Shown here piece after piece: positions 36,070 to 49,100 of a stretch of DNA of 64,000 bases; position 1 is the stretch's first letter; each line of letters begins with the position of its first letter. The DNA lies in assembly GCA_039619475.1 (NCBI GenBank), contig CM077116.1, positions 458,985,576 through 459,049,575 on the forward strand. The letters are read 5' to 3'. The position numbers and the translations under genes were made by a program. The DNA is from Icerya purchasi. Taxonomy: Eukaryota > Arthropoda > Insecta > Hemiptera > Monophlebidae. The notes beneath the pieces were generated by a model. The model was not told the origin of the DNA, searched no databases, and saw only the letters and a list, made by a program, of their open reading frames with translations.

Positions 36070-38719
36070 TGCATGAATTGTCAAAAAGGAATAAGTTGTT
36101 ACGGAGTCGTCAAGGGAACGAAGCCGGACGAGATCGGGGAGAAGTAAATCATGAGGCCTCACCGATCTTCAGCAAGCGAAACCCCCAATATAGATCTCTA
36201 ATTGGCCTAGCAACATGGAACGTAAGAACAATGCTTAGAGTAGGTAAACTAGAAAATGTAAAGCAAGAAATGTTAAGAAATTAAAGAGACATACTAGGGT
36301 TAGCAAAAACAAGATGGCCGTTGGAAGAAGAGTTTTGTAGTGCGAAGATACATGGTGGTCAACTGTTAGTTGATTTTTGTAAACGAGAATACCTTGTAAT
36401 AATGAACACGTGGTTTTGTATGCCGCACCGAAGACGCTACACCTGGAAAGCGCCCAATGACGCAAGCAAAGCTCAGATTGACTACATACTGGTTAAAGAG
36501 CGCTATAGAAATCAAGCGGTAAAGTGCTGTGCATATCCGGGAGCAGATGCAGATACGGATCACGCATTAGTAAAAATGACATCACGTATCAGCTATAAAC
36601 GACCCAGTAGTAAAAAAAAGGCGCCTAAGTGGAATATAGCGGAATTAAAAAATCCATAAGTATCTATGGCATGTTTGCAAATAGACGCGATCAAATAGCA
36701 AAGGAGCTAGCTCGCAAAAGTGAAGAGACTGAAGAAGACTGGTCGATTGCAAAGAAAGTAGTAAAGCAAACGGCGGAAGAAGTACTAAGTATACAGCAGA
36801 ACAGGCATCGCAAACGATGGATCACAACTGATATCTTAAATATGATGAAAGAAAAAAGACAGCTAAAACAAAGTACATCTGAGGACGGTAAAAGAAAATT
36901 TAAAATGCTAAAAAACGCTATCATTCGTGAATGCAGAAAAGCAAAAAAAAAAATGATGGGAGCAGCGATGTGCTGAAGTTGAACAGGACTTGAAAAATGG
37001 CCACTTGGACAGAGCACACCAAAAAATAAAACTAAACTGTAAACAAGATACTACAATACGAACTCGCATAATACTAAATAAAGATGACGAACCTCGCCAA
37101 AATGATCAAGAAGTAGCGACGGTATGGAAAGATTACATGGAAGAATTATACGGTCAATCTCCACCGCGAGCCAGAGCGGACGGCAAGGTCGAAGAAAAAA
37201 GTGATGGGTTACGTAGAGAGGAATTTAAACCTGCGCTGCACCCGCTGCCCAACAAAAAGGCGAAGGGAATAGATAATATTCCGGCAGAGTTATGGAAAGC
37301 CAGCAGTCAACACGTCAAAAACATACTGTTTGAAATGATACAGAAAGTTATAAAAGAAGGGGCATGGCCAGAGGAGCATTGTCAATCTATTTTAGTCCCA
37401 AAATTCCAAAAGTGAGAGCCCAAAAGTACTGTAAAGATTATAGGACGATTAGTCTAATACCACGTGCATCTAAAATACTCTTGAAGATTATTAAAATGCG
37501 GTTGTGGCACAAAATAGATCAATACCTAGATGAATCGCAATTCGGTTTCAGGAAAAGTCGTTCTACTCGTGATGCGATTGCCACGATACGTATATTAGTA
37601 GAGCGCATGATCAATAATGGGAGATGTCTTTATGTAGCCTTCATCGATTATGAAAAGGCCTTTGACAAGGTGCCTTGACAACACCTATTTCCGCTCCTAT
37701 GTCGAATAGGATGCTCAAAAAAGTTGATTAGAATTGTCTACAACTTATACTGTAGACAAGAAGTTACTGTGAAATTCAATGGTGTAAATACGGATAAGGT
37801 TAAAGTAAGGAAAGGAGTAAGACAAGGTTGTCTGCTCTCGCCAGATTTGTTTAACGTATTCGCGGAAATGATAATTAAAGGAACGTTTAATGAATATAAA
37901 TATGGAATTAAGGTTAGCGGTAGTAGAAGATATCACGTAGTTAAATTTGCTGACGACCAGGCTTTGCTAGCTGGTAGTGCCAAAACGTTATTGACAATGA
38001 TCCGAAGATTAAATGAAAATATGAATAAACGGGGAATGAAGATTAACACCTCAAAGACTAAGATCACGGTGTTTGGCAAAACTTGTCAGCAAGTAAGAAT
38101 AAAATTGGAAAACATAGTCATCGAACAGGTATCAGCGTTTAAATATCTCGGTCAAATGATAACATAGACTGTGCTCAGGAAATCGGCAGGCGTATTGCAA
38201 TGGGTAAAATGACGATTAAAAACAAGCAGTCCTTACTCACCGAAAAATCCTTAGTCATAGATCTGCGTAAAAATTGGGTAAAAATATTTTTGTATGTTCG
38301 ATTGCTTTATACGGTGCGGAAACATGGACGTTGAAACAAGCAGAGCGGAACAAAATTATGAGGCATTCGAAATGTGGTGCTGGAGAAGGTTGCAGAAAAT
38401 CAGTTGGACAGACAAAGTAAGCAACAAGGAAGTACTGGAAAGAATGGGGGAAGAAAGAAATATTATGCAACGGATTCGCAAAACGCGGCTTCAGTGGTTA
38501 GGACATGTTTTCCGGCAGGACCAGAAAACATTAAAATATATAATAGAAGGAAAAATAACAGGGAAAAAGACGCGCGGGCGTCCTCGAATAACCTTCCTGG
38601 ATACTGTACTGAAGGAGACTGGAATGTGATAATACTCCGAGTTAAAGAAGAGAGCGATGGACAGGCTGGCCTGGAGACGATTGGTACATGGTGTGAACCA
38701 GCCGCAAGGCTGACATACA

Positions 38720-38751
<32 letters not shown>

Positions 38752-38754
38752 CAT
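36070..38754 (+). mobile_element. RTE-like LINE with (GAT)n 3' tail
   Basis: Begins within the endonuclease region and ends in about nine GAT units at 38721-38750. Short tandem-repeat tails instead of poly-A are usual for RTE-type LINEs. Coding parts are in several frames; see the ORF entry. Confidence 0.88.
36200..38629 (+). pseudogene. RTE-like endonuclease/RT pseudogene
   Basis: GLATWNVRTMLRVGKLENVK and DILGLAKTRW (36200-36320) start the endonuclease. An internal deletion then joins it to VDFCKREYLVIMNTWF and RRYTWKAPNDASKAQIDYIL, with the final DADTDHALV. RT: KKAKGIDNIPAELWK, YCKDYRTISLIPRASKIL, QFGFRKSRSTRDAIATIRIL, AFIDYEKAFDKVP (stop just after), VRKGVRQGCLLSPDLFNVF and FADDQALLA (active-site pair intact). 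The C-part has MWCWRRLQKISWTDKVSNKE and LQWLGHVFRQD. Breaks at about 36280, 36650, 36975, 37400, 37678 and 38167. Confidence 0.9.
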
Positions 38755-41700
38755 TCGCTATGATCTTAAAGCTCTTTGAAACGCGTCAGCGTCAACATTT
38801 AAATATATTATTTTATAAAACTATATTTAATTTTTACTGGCTATAGCGATTTTTTTTTTTGATTTTTTGTATTAAATTTTTTTATTTAAATAAGAAAAAC
38901 AGAAATAACTGTTTCCAAAATTTTGTTACTGATAACACTAAAGATCGTCAATTGCTACTGATAGACGGGGGAAAAAAATAAAAAAATACAAAAAAAAAGA
39001 AAATCGGTTAATAAATAGAGCAAAAAAAAAGAGTACCGAACTACTTTTTTCTTTGCCTATTTATTTATAGAGGATAATTTTACTTTCCGGAATTTTTAGT
39101 ATTATAAAATTACCGCAAACACCCTCAGTGGTGCCTAATTGTGCTTTCCAGAAAGCATCCGAATTTAAGTGCAATCAAGTTTGAGAACTTTCACTCGACA
39201 ACGGTAGTTTAAAAAATGTGAAACATCTTCGTGCGCGGTAAACATTAACTTGAAATAAAATTCGGCGTTCTCGGTTCGTTGAGAAAAAAAAAGGAAAGGT
39301 AACTCTGTTTAAGTAGGCAGTTTTTAGAGCTGAAATTAAGTGTATCGCTTTCGCCAAGAGGTGTCGACGAGTAAATCCGTTTGTTCAGTTTAATTTCTTC
39401 CCGCTATATAATTAATGGGCGAGCACACTGTTGCCGAATCGAATAGCGCGTGTTCAATTTTGTCAGCCAGGTGAAAATCGCAGGTAACGGTGTCAAAGCG
39501 AGCTAGTTCTACAAATTAAGGTTGGAAACTAGAACGACGCCGGGCTCTGCCGTGCGGACGCAGTTGATAAGGCAGCAGCCTCGTATTTTTATTTAAAACT
39601 AATGCCGGCAGAGGATGTACGTCTAATGAAAGTCAGCACAGGCGCACGCAGTCGGTTCGACGACATCGTCATTTATGCGAAATTACCCTCTAGACTCCGG
39701 TGATAATACGGGATTGTTTGCTGGGCGCGGCGCCGTAGCAGATGTTCAAAGCGAAATAGACGCTGGTACCGAGTACCGTCTTGGCCGCACTATTACACGT
39801 GGCATTCCTCAGTTCCATCCGCGTTATTTCATACGTGTACCGCTATTACCGCTGCTAGTTGGCAATGAAGATATTAAAGAGCTGCATGTTGATAATTTCA
39901 TTAAAATGATTTCCCAACGGGACAAGTTGAGAACCGACGGCACGTTCCTGCGCGTCTTTAAAGAAGCAGCCGAGCCATTTATTTCTTGCAACAGTCAACG
40001 AGTTCGGTTAGAAAGCTCTGCTGCGGCCGCCTTCCGCGTAATATCGCGCACGTACCGACTCGCAGCCTATGCCGATGTATTACTCGTCAACCTGTTATAA
40101 TCGTAATCAGTGCGCGCTATTAGAACTTTAAGCTCATCATATTCCGACTTCCTAATCGAATATGTATTCTCGAGGCACTCGACGACCGACCACTACATCA
40201 ACTTCAGCGAAATTTCCAGTCGACGATTTACTACTTCGCAAACGAAACGCATTCTGTGTAACGGTTCACTAATGAAACTGAAACTTAACCGCTCTTCCAG
40301 CAAATCCATGCGTACCGCTCACAGCGAAAATTGTTCAAACCGTTCCGTATTCCGAAAATAACTTGATTACGGTCCGCTAAAATTTATACGCTCTCATCAA
40401 GTAATCGTTTCAGCTGTTGGACCGATTAACGGTGTTCTGTGTTTCGTTCGGTTTTTGTTTCGCGGCCTTTTGTTTTACGCTCCAATTCGCAAATCGCTTT
40501 CTATAACGCGTTACGTTACAAACTAAAAGGGCGCACGTATATAACTGTCGCAAAGGAAAACAATAATGCTGCGACGTTTTCAAAAACAAGAAAATACGTT
40601 AAAAGTCGCCAAAAAAAAAGCCTGGACGAAGGATTGGAAATGCTTGCCATGTTAAGTCTGACAAAAAGTAAATAGAATCGTGAGGAGCGGTAATTTATTT
40701 CACTCGCTTGGATAATGGGTCCATCTATGTATATCCTGGTATCAGTAGCGAATCTCGGCTACTTTTTTCCCCGCTACTTCTTTAAGACAGAATAATGTTA
40801 CTTAGAAAAATTAAAAAGGTCATTTTTCTTCTTAAATTTCAAAAAATAAAAAATTTATTCGAGAACAAATTGATATTTAAATTTAAACGAAGAAAATTAA
40901 CAAATCTGTTACAAATAACAAATCGTTTTAAATCGCTTTATTTAACATCTGCTAAATGAAACGGCCTAACCGGGGAAACCTAAATCGAAATATTAACTCG
41001 ATGTAACTAATTTCAAATTTTTTTTTTTTTTTTTCCCCTATACCGGGAAAAATAAAATACAATCGTTAGAAAGAGACAGGAAAATCGAAGTAATTATTTT
41101 TGTGTGGACAAATTACAACCGAATCTTGTAGGCGCAATCGATTACAACTTCGCTACTTGTTGCTACTAGGCTAAAACTTGTACTAGTCACTTCGATGTAG
41201 AGCTGTTTAACAGCGCTGTATAACAGTGATATATTGCAGTCGTATGCAGAATGCTCGCTAATATCGGAAAAGTACTTACCGCGCCTGATGATTCGAGCAG
41301 TCATCAAATCGGAATTCAACTTTTACTCGACACCGCTAATTAGTGTTTTACACAATAGGCGTTTTTCTCCGCATTCTCAAACGGAACTTGTCAGATTGGC
41401 AAGTTAAAAACTTTAGCCAAATTACTGGAGAAATACCGGCGGTTTTTTTTTCCCTTTTCAATTGGTTTTGCTATTTCGTCGTATAACCAGAAGTACCGGA
41501 GGGTTCGCCGCAGATTCAAACATTTTAAAAAGTGCTGGTGTTGGCAACAGTCGCGCGTGAAATTCGACATTTCCGCGTCATTTAAGCACTATATAATATT
41601 ATTAGCTGAACGGGTTATTAAACGTCCTTTATCCGGATGATCATTCTAAGCTTGCTCCTGAATGATTTTTTTCTTTTTTTTTTTTAAACATGTACTTTCA

Positions 41701-42119
41701 CTCTCATTTTAAAAACTTTTCCACCTTTATTTCTTCGCCCTCTTAATTGATTTTTTCAGCTATCCCATCAAAACCTACTTCGCCCAGCATGTTGCTGGAT
41801 CGAAATTCTAGAGTTCCCTATTCCCAAAACCGGCTGAGCTGGATTAAACTTTTTTTTATCCTTTTCTTAATTAGTCCGAATAGTTCTTTAAACGCCGTTC
41901 ACTCTGATTAAAATTGTCCACGGTGAGTCTAGTGCAATATTTTACGCGTCATTCGTTTTATTTCCTGCGATCTCCCAGAATGTTGTTATTATATCGGATA
42001 AAGTGTCCTGCTTTATCATACATTCCTTCCCCCCGTTACTGATTCGGTAGTTCTTCTCATAAACTAACCTCTTACAGAGATACTTAGATCCGTTGAAGAG
42101 TTTAATAGTCGTCTTCGAT
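38755..42119. other. Unrecognised DNA containing a CpG-richer island
   Basis: AT-rich flanks surround a GC- and CpG-richer stretch from about 39360 to 40680. ORFs there are listed separately. Nothing recognisable in 40681-42119. Confidence 0.45.
39675..40100 (+). CDS. Hypothetical 141-aa ORF in CpG-rich island
   Basis: An ATG-to-stop frame of 141 codons with many G/C-ending codons, in contrast to the AT-rich surroundings. I recognise no domain, signal peptide or membrane segment. Nearby frames at 40110-40361 and 40439-40675 are also orphan. It could be a host exon, part of a CpG-rich first exon or promoter, or chance, since GC-rich DNA has fewer stops. CAG-GT donor-like sites occur at about 39469 and 39481, upstream of the frame. 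Confidence 0.25.
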   Translation: MRNYPLDSGDNTGLFAGRGAVADVQSEIDAGTEYRLGRTITRGIPQFHPRYFIRVPLLPLLVGNEDIKELHVDNFIKMISQRDKLRTDGTFLRVFKEAAEPFISCNSQRVRLESSAAAAFRVISRTYRLAAYADVLLVNLL

Positions 42120-43420
42120 AACCAAGTCTGAAGTGATAAACGTGAAATATTCTCAGTGGGAGTATTTAAACTTGGCAGCAGTAACCAGCGGCGAGATGAA
42201 CTATTTGATTTTTGTGACCAAAACAAGCTAATAGTGACAAATACGTGGTTTAACCTACCCGGAACGTCTACACACACGGAAAGTGAGATCATAACTAGAA
42301 ATCAGCTTGATCATATTCCGGTAAATGAAAAATGTTTATGTTTAAGAAAACATCTTTCTCTGCAGTCAATATTGACTCCGATCGCAATCTCCTAGCGATT
42401 AAGATTACATTAAATTTCTCAAAAGGGTCGAAAAAGACGCCATCAATCATTATCCTCTAGATATGAACAAAATGAGGTTAGCCAGGATACAAACTGAGAC
42501 ATCTGGAGAGCCTAATGACAATCTCGAATATAACTGTAGGTGCTTAACAGTAATGAAATTTAATCAGATGAGGGAGGACTACCGGAAAATGAGCCTGATG
42601 AGAGTCATCGGTTGAAAATATTTTTGAATGCATTGGCGAATCAGAACGAAATAATTGATCAAATATTTAATCTGGTTTCCGCCCAGATGTTGTTGATGCC
42701 CGAGGGAGAAACATTAACAGCGGACAACATTTTTCTGCAAAAGAATCGAGAAATGAACAGTGACGCCTTTACCGGTTTTACCGATTACGAAAAAAAGCAT
42801 ACGATAACCTTTTCACGTAACTAGCTAATAGAAATTTTACCAAACAGAGAATCGATAGGAATGACTAAAGACGTCTTTATTAGAATCAGCAAACCAAACA
42901 CTCATTCTCAGAGGAAAGGAGGGTAACATACACTTCGCGGTCTCACATGATAATGCGGCAGGGATGTATCCTTTCACCCCTGCTCATCAACTTGTATACA
43001 AAGCAAATCTTCAAATGCCTCGTGGCAGTCGTATCAGTGAAAAGATAGTTTTAATAATTCTCGATATGCAGATGACGCGCCATACTAGCAAATAACGTTC
43101 AAGATCTTCATGTATACTGGCTGCTTTCAAATTTTACGAGAAATCTGCTCTGTGACCGGTCCTTACGTTTAAAAATAGGACAGAATATATAATAGTTCAA
43201 TGTTACATTTGTCCAATATACTTCGCGATATATAAAACAACAAATAAAACAATTTTACGTTCCAAAGTGGACTAAACATTAAGACAAAATACTTTAGCTA
43301 CGTCATGAGAGAGTCTTAAAGCCCGTCGTTCACGGAAAAACTGGAAAAGAACCGAATGGACACAGGGATGTCAAGCATTAATACTATCGCGTAAGAGCAG
43401 AGGACCGAAAGATAATACTT
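42120..43420 (+). pseudogene. Heavily decayed RTE-like LINE
   Basis: GVFKLGSSNQRRDELFDFCD, LIVTNTWFNLPGTST and TRNQLDHIPV (42156-42330) are the endonuclease C-half. MRQGCILSPLLINLYTKQIF (about 42955) is RT motif B, and SRYADDA (about 43060) is the active-site box. TKYFSYVM near 43290 corresponds to the KYLGSWI block. The middle is deleted. Confidence 0.75.
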
Positions 43421-45369
43421 TTGATTGCTCTCCCATCGCTACCGAACATTTCTTTTTCTGCTCCTACTTTTCTACTCTCTACAGTTTGTTGCGTCTTTCA
43501 TCCTCTCTTTTCTTTCTTTTCCTAGTTCAAAGAGCGATGTACATGTAACGGACTCAAAAAATTAAAAACCAAATAAAAAAAAGAATAAATTTTTCATGCC
43601 ACAACTGTGAATGCTTTTCTCATATTACTCCTTTCAATATTCATTGAGCCGGTCAGTTTCATTTTTACCGTCCAACATTCCTAAACCGTATCGACGTTTT
43701 ATTTTATTTTTCCTTTTCTGTAAAAGATATGTTAATTTCTGTATTTTGTATTTCACGGGTAAGGTACTGAAATTTTTGTTTTATTTTTCGTTTCTTATTT
43801 TTCATTTTTTTTGTCTTTTTTTTTAATATATATATATATATATATATAGGTGTATATATATAATATTTAATCGGTAATCATAACATGTAATCATTCACAT
43901 CACTATATCAATTTCGTTTTTTGTCCAGCATCACGCACTTACATAAGCCATTTCCACACGATGCTTCACGTGCAAATATCTCAGAGCATGACAACATTAT
44001 AACAAGTATTTTCCCTCGTATAACTATTAGGAAACTGAATAAAATTAGTTTTTAATATATCATTCAGTGCTACATCAAATCATACACATTGTTACTTTAT
44101 ACTATCATGTACCATTTACAAAAAATTATTCAGCCAAACGATAGAACGACTTCTTTGCAGAATTTTTATTATGAGGGTAACCTTTCTTCATAGGTTTCTT
44201 CGTTCTGTTTCATCGCTATCCTCTCATTTTTCATCCTCGTTCCGTTATTGTTTCTATTTACTTGCTACTGGAAAAATAGCATACCGGAATAATATTGTAA
44301 GGTGCTTTCACATTTTATTTCGGTTTATCTCATAAATTACTTATCAGTTAAAAATGATTAAAATTTGAAAAATGACGGGATCGTATTTTTATTGTAAATT
44401 AATGATAGAGTAACGAAAATCGCGTAGTAAATTATTTCGAACATGTTATGGTCAGAAATGCGAACTGTTCACCAAAGAGGCCTGCCGTTCGCGTCATCGG
44501 ATTAAAAATGTGAGCTGCGCGATAGATTTCACGGCAACGGTATCTATCAACGTATAAAAGAAAAAAGGTGGAAAGTATCCCCGGCTTGTGCGTTGTGTTA
44601 ATTAAAAGCAGAGAAAGTGCATTAGAGGACGACGTGTTTGGACGGAGAACGCGGGAAAACGAAGAAGAACCGATTGGATTGATTTTTTGGTGGCCAATAA
44701 TTTATAGGGTGCGAGAAAAAGAAATATGGCCGGTTCAAATTGGAAAAGGAGAAAGGGGGAAAAATAGAAAGCAAAAATATGGGCACGGAAAGGACAAAGA
44801 GCGAACCCTATGGCAGAAAGGACGAATAGTGCTATCAGTGCTAGACAGTTGAATTAATTCGAAACAGGTCATAGTTCTGTGCAATGTCGGGCTCGTTCGC
44901 AGCACCGTGCAATGCAGCCGGACTGTTTTGTCAATATGATTTACGGAGACAACTTTAGACGTTTTAACGAAGGAACCGTGGTCAGGACGACGGCTGAAAA
45001 ATTCATTCTTTTGTTTTCAGCGAGGGGTACAAGTGAAAGGTATTATCGATGCCGAGTGCCTGTGAAAAAGCTCTATTCTCTGTGAATGAAATATTTTTTC
45101 GGAAAATATTTCAAATTTACACTTTCGGTATTTTGTTATTACGGTTCGCGTTGAATTAATTTTCTTTCACAAAATCCCTTTTTAATGAAAGAATAATAAA
45201 ACGGCCATTTCATATTAGAGTTCAAATTTCTTTTTAGCTCGACATTAAACTGCACTCTTGATCGCGAACTAATTTCATTAGATTCTTCTCGTCTCTATTA
45301 CAATTAATTTCGCAATTCTCTGTTCCTTTTTAACCCCCCCCCCCCCCCCACTCGCGTCCATGGGAAACT
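43421..45369. other. No gene recognised; orphan ORFs and C-run
   Basis: A TA microsatellite lies at 43826-43862. Frames at 44568-44852 (94 codons, charged, Lys/Arg/Glu-rich) and 44879-45085 lack known motifs. A C run of about 16 is at 45334-45350. Confidence 0.4.
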
Positions 45370-45720
45370 ATTTTTTTTTTTTTTTTTTTTTTTCTTGTTT
45401 GGGTTTTTCCCTGGGCTTGTCAGCAACGGACGATTACCCATCAACATGTGTACATAGCAGCAATTAGGAGTAACAAGGAATGGAATCTGATAAAGAATGC
45501 TGTACCAAAGATGGAGAAACAATAACAATCAACGTCGAAAAATGCCAAACGTATGTATCCTGAAAAGAAAAGAAATGACGAAGGTAAGAGCAAAAGGAGT
45601 TAGCTGTCCCATACCATGGTCACATCTGCAATTACAGAGCCCACAGTACAAACGGACAAAGGAATCTGGCTATAAATAATTAAGGAAGAAGAAACACGGG
45701 ATGTTTAAAAAGCAGTTAGA
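45370..45720 (-). mobile_element. 3' end fragment of an I/R1-like LINE
   Basis: Minus strand: decayed C-terminal zinc region (about 45650-45600), then the 3' end GATGGGTAATCGTCCGTTGC with TGACAAGCCCA and a poly-A of about 23 (45370-45393). The same terminal sequence occurs at 34300-34350. The upstream edge is approximate. Confidence 0.6.
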
Positions 45721-46150
45721 TCCATCAAGCACGAAACCTATATAGAACACAGCGCTTAGCGTCCGTAAACAATTATCCGAAAGTTCAATGACTTTCTCCA
45801 TCACTATAAAGCAAAGTTTATAGTTTTTAATTATGAAACATTAATCATATTTATGGCGACGACTGCAGAAACAGCGCCTACCATTCTGTTAAAAGGAAAT
45901 GAGCAGAATTTTCACTGAACACTATGGCCACACTGCAACAGCAGCGCCCGCAGTGCCGGCTAACAAGGAGTTCACCTATCTACCGTTAGGGCCGCAAATG
46001 CGACAGCGAGCCCGCAAAATTAACTGCGAGCTGTGCCTGTTTGTGACTGTAACTGCAACATCAGTGCGTGTTCTTCGTTTAGAGAGGAGTTCGTTGGGAA
46101 TCACTGGACACGATAAGTTAGGAATGCCAAAATAGGAAATACTGAAGGGA

Positions 46151-49100
46151 TTAGATATTAATATAATGAAGTACAGAGGATAGGAATTTTGCTACAATTG
46201 GTATGATCAACGTTGACTGTAATGAGAGAATAAAGGACACACAATATGGAGTTGGAACATCATGTGAGAGAAGCTCCGCGTATAGAGCTGCCCTTTCCGA
46301 TGATAAAGAGGAGCATTCAAAGAATACATGATCAGAGCCACATACGACTGTGTTATCGATACACAGCGGACAAATAGGAGAGGACACTATGGAGAAACGA
46401 TACAATGAAGCAGGAAGTCGACTGTGACCAGATCGAAGACGACAAATAGCAGATATGATGAATCGGGGAAGGTGCGGAAAATGTAGATACCATGGTTGAG
46501 TAGGTGGATTAGGGTGAATGGAAAAATATTGTGAATTAGGACTGGAGAAGGATGATTTATAAAAAGATTTCCAATTGGCCTTTTGGATACTTTTTGCTAT
46601 ATTTAATAATTCATGAGAAGGAATCCGTCCGACTGGCCGCCCAGAAGAAATAGCCGAACGAGCAAGATAATCCGCCTTTTCGTTGCCCGCAATTCCGGCA
46701 TGACCAGGAATCCAAAGAAAGTCGATGGTTAATGAGTGCAATCTGCAAAGACTGAAAATCAGTGATCGGATGCGCAGAATAATAGGATCAGAGTAAGAAG
46801 GAACATATGCAGAGGATATACACTGAAGGGCGCTTTTGCAATCAGAAATTAGGAGGAACATTTTACATTGCGGAAAAGATGGAATGAGCTCAATGGCACG
46901 TAGTAATGCCAATGTCTCCGCATAATAAATTGAACAAAATGCAGGAATTTTGAACAGGCTGGAATGGTCAAGAGCAGGAATGTAGATAGATGCACCCACT
47001 CCGTGTGCCATTTTGGACCCATCCGTAAAAATTAGGGTATGGTTAGCAAAGAATGATGAAACTGCCTGGTTAAATTCATAAACTGTTGCATGAGCAGGGA
47101 GATATTTTACATAAGAAGGCAAAGAAAAAAGATTCGGAGAAGGAATAACATTTAATATCTCAAACTGGAAAAATGGAAGTTTATCGAAAGTTAGGATGAA
47201 GGGCAAAAACTTGATAAGACGCGAGGCAATGTGGCAGAGAATGGGAACCTTATTAGAGGAAAAACGCCAATCTTGCAAGAGAGAAGAATATGCAGGGACA
47301 AGATTGTTTGGGTAAATATGTAGACGTTTAATAAGGAACCGATACGCGAGATAGGATCTACGAATGGATAAAGGAGCCACATTAGCCTCTGCTAAAATCG
47401 CAGGAATAGGCGTGGATTTTAAGACTCCTAGACATAAGCGCAGGGCTGCATTCTGAACTAAATCTAATTTAGCTAGGGGAGAACGAGCAGCAGTACCATA
47501 CAGAAAACAACAGAAATCAAGTTTGGATCGAACAATGGATTTGTAGAGCATAAGAAGTATCATAGGATCACCTCCCCAATGGGAAGAAGATAAAGACTTT
47601 AAGATATTCAAACGTTCTAGAGTAGACGAATGGAGGTAATTAATGTGCTCAGTAAAGGATAAACGGCTATTCAGAAAGATTCCTAAGTAGCGGAAGGAGG
47701 AAACAACAGGTATAGGTGTATTGTCGATATTTACGTTGATTGACTCAGGATTATAGGAACGAAATGTGAAAACAATGCATGAAGATTTTGGAGGAGAGAT
47801 ATATAGATGGATTTGAGAAAGAGAACTCTGCAGAATGTACAAGGATTCTTGCATGTTATTGCAAGCATTTAGAATGCTAGGAGCAGTTGAAAAAAGTAGA
47901 ATGTCATCTGCAAAAAATAAGGAAGTAGAAGGTAGATTAAGAGAGGCGACACCAAGAGAATAAATATTGAAGAGCGTAGGACTAAGGCAGGAACCTTGCG
48001 GGAGGCCTCGAAAAACCTTTCGTGACTCTGAAAAGGAAGGAAATCTTAGAGTAACAGTTCTACTTAGGAAAAGACTCATGATTAAGGATGTGAAGTGAGA
48101 AGGTAAATTAATAGATAACATTCTGCTCTTAAGAGTTGGAAGGTGGACGCTGTCAAAGGCACTATAAATATCAACAAAGGTAGCTAGGGTATAATTTTTC
48201 TGGATAAACGATTTATAGATGTGGGACAAGAAGAAAGAAACACAATCAGTAGGACCTCGACCAGAACGAAAACCATACATGTTGTTAGGCAAGACATCAT
48301 TGTTTTCCAGCCACCAAACCAGCCGCCGGTTCAACATGGATTCGAAAAGTTTCCTCAGACAACTTGCAAGAGAAATGCAACGGAAGGACGAGGAATTAAT
48401 ACCCTTGGGGATGGGAACGATGATAAAGGATTTCCATGACGGAGGAGCGGAACCTAGATGGAGAATAGAGTTAAATAGATTTAAGAGTATTTTAAGATAA
48501 TATTCAGGAAGATTCTTAAGAACAATATAAGATAATCCATCTATCCCTGGAGAAGAGTTAGGATTTTTCGGGAACGCTGATAATAATTCATTAAAAGTGA
48601 ACGGAAAAGTTAGAAAATGCTCAGAATGGCTTGCGGCAGAGATAGAAAGGTCAAATTCATCAAAGTTAGGAACATAGGGCGGAGCAACACAATCAAAGAA
48701 AGCAGCTAGCTTGTTCTCCGAAACGCCGGAAGTAAAGGGATTTAAGGACTGAGGGTTTCGAAAAGCCTTAGCCAACCTCCAGATTTGTGAGAGAGGAGTA
48801 GATCTAGAAAAGGAAGAACAGAAAGCAGCCCAAGACGCCTTTTTAACCTTTTTGAGAGTAAATCGGAATTTGGCATTAGCTCTTTTGTGAGCTAGGAAGT
48901 TTTCCAGAGAAGGAGCAGCTCGAAAAATACGAAACGTGGATACACTGGCTTGGTGTGCAATTGAACATTCCGCATTCCACCATAAGGACGAGGCATAGGA
49001 CCGCCTGATGCTCCCAGAAGGAGATTTTTGTGGAGGAGAAGACAAATCTAAAGCTGATGATATTAACTGAACGAAGTTTTCATACTGAGGCGTAACATCT

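Noticed and set aside
38491..38754. Poly-Ser minus-strand ORF
   Set aside because: Antisense reading of the (GAT)n LINE tail.
45899..46135. 78-aa plus-strand ORF next to the intact LINE
   Set aside because: No recognisable motif; partly overlaps the LINE 3' region in antisense.
48219..48500. Plus-strand 93-aa ORF inside the LINE
   Set aside because: Antisense shadow of the intact RT.
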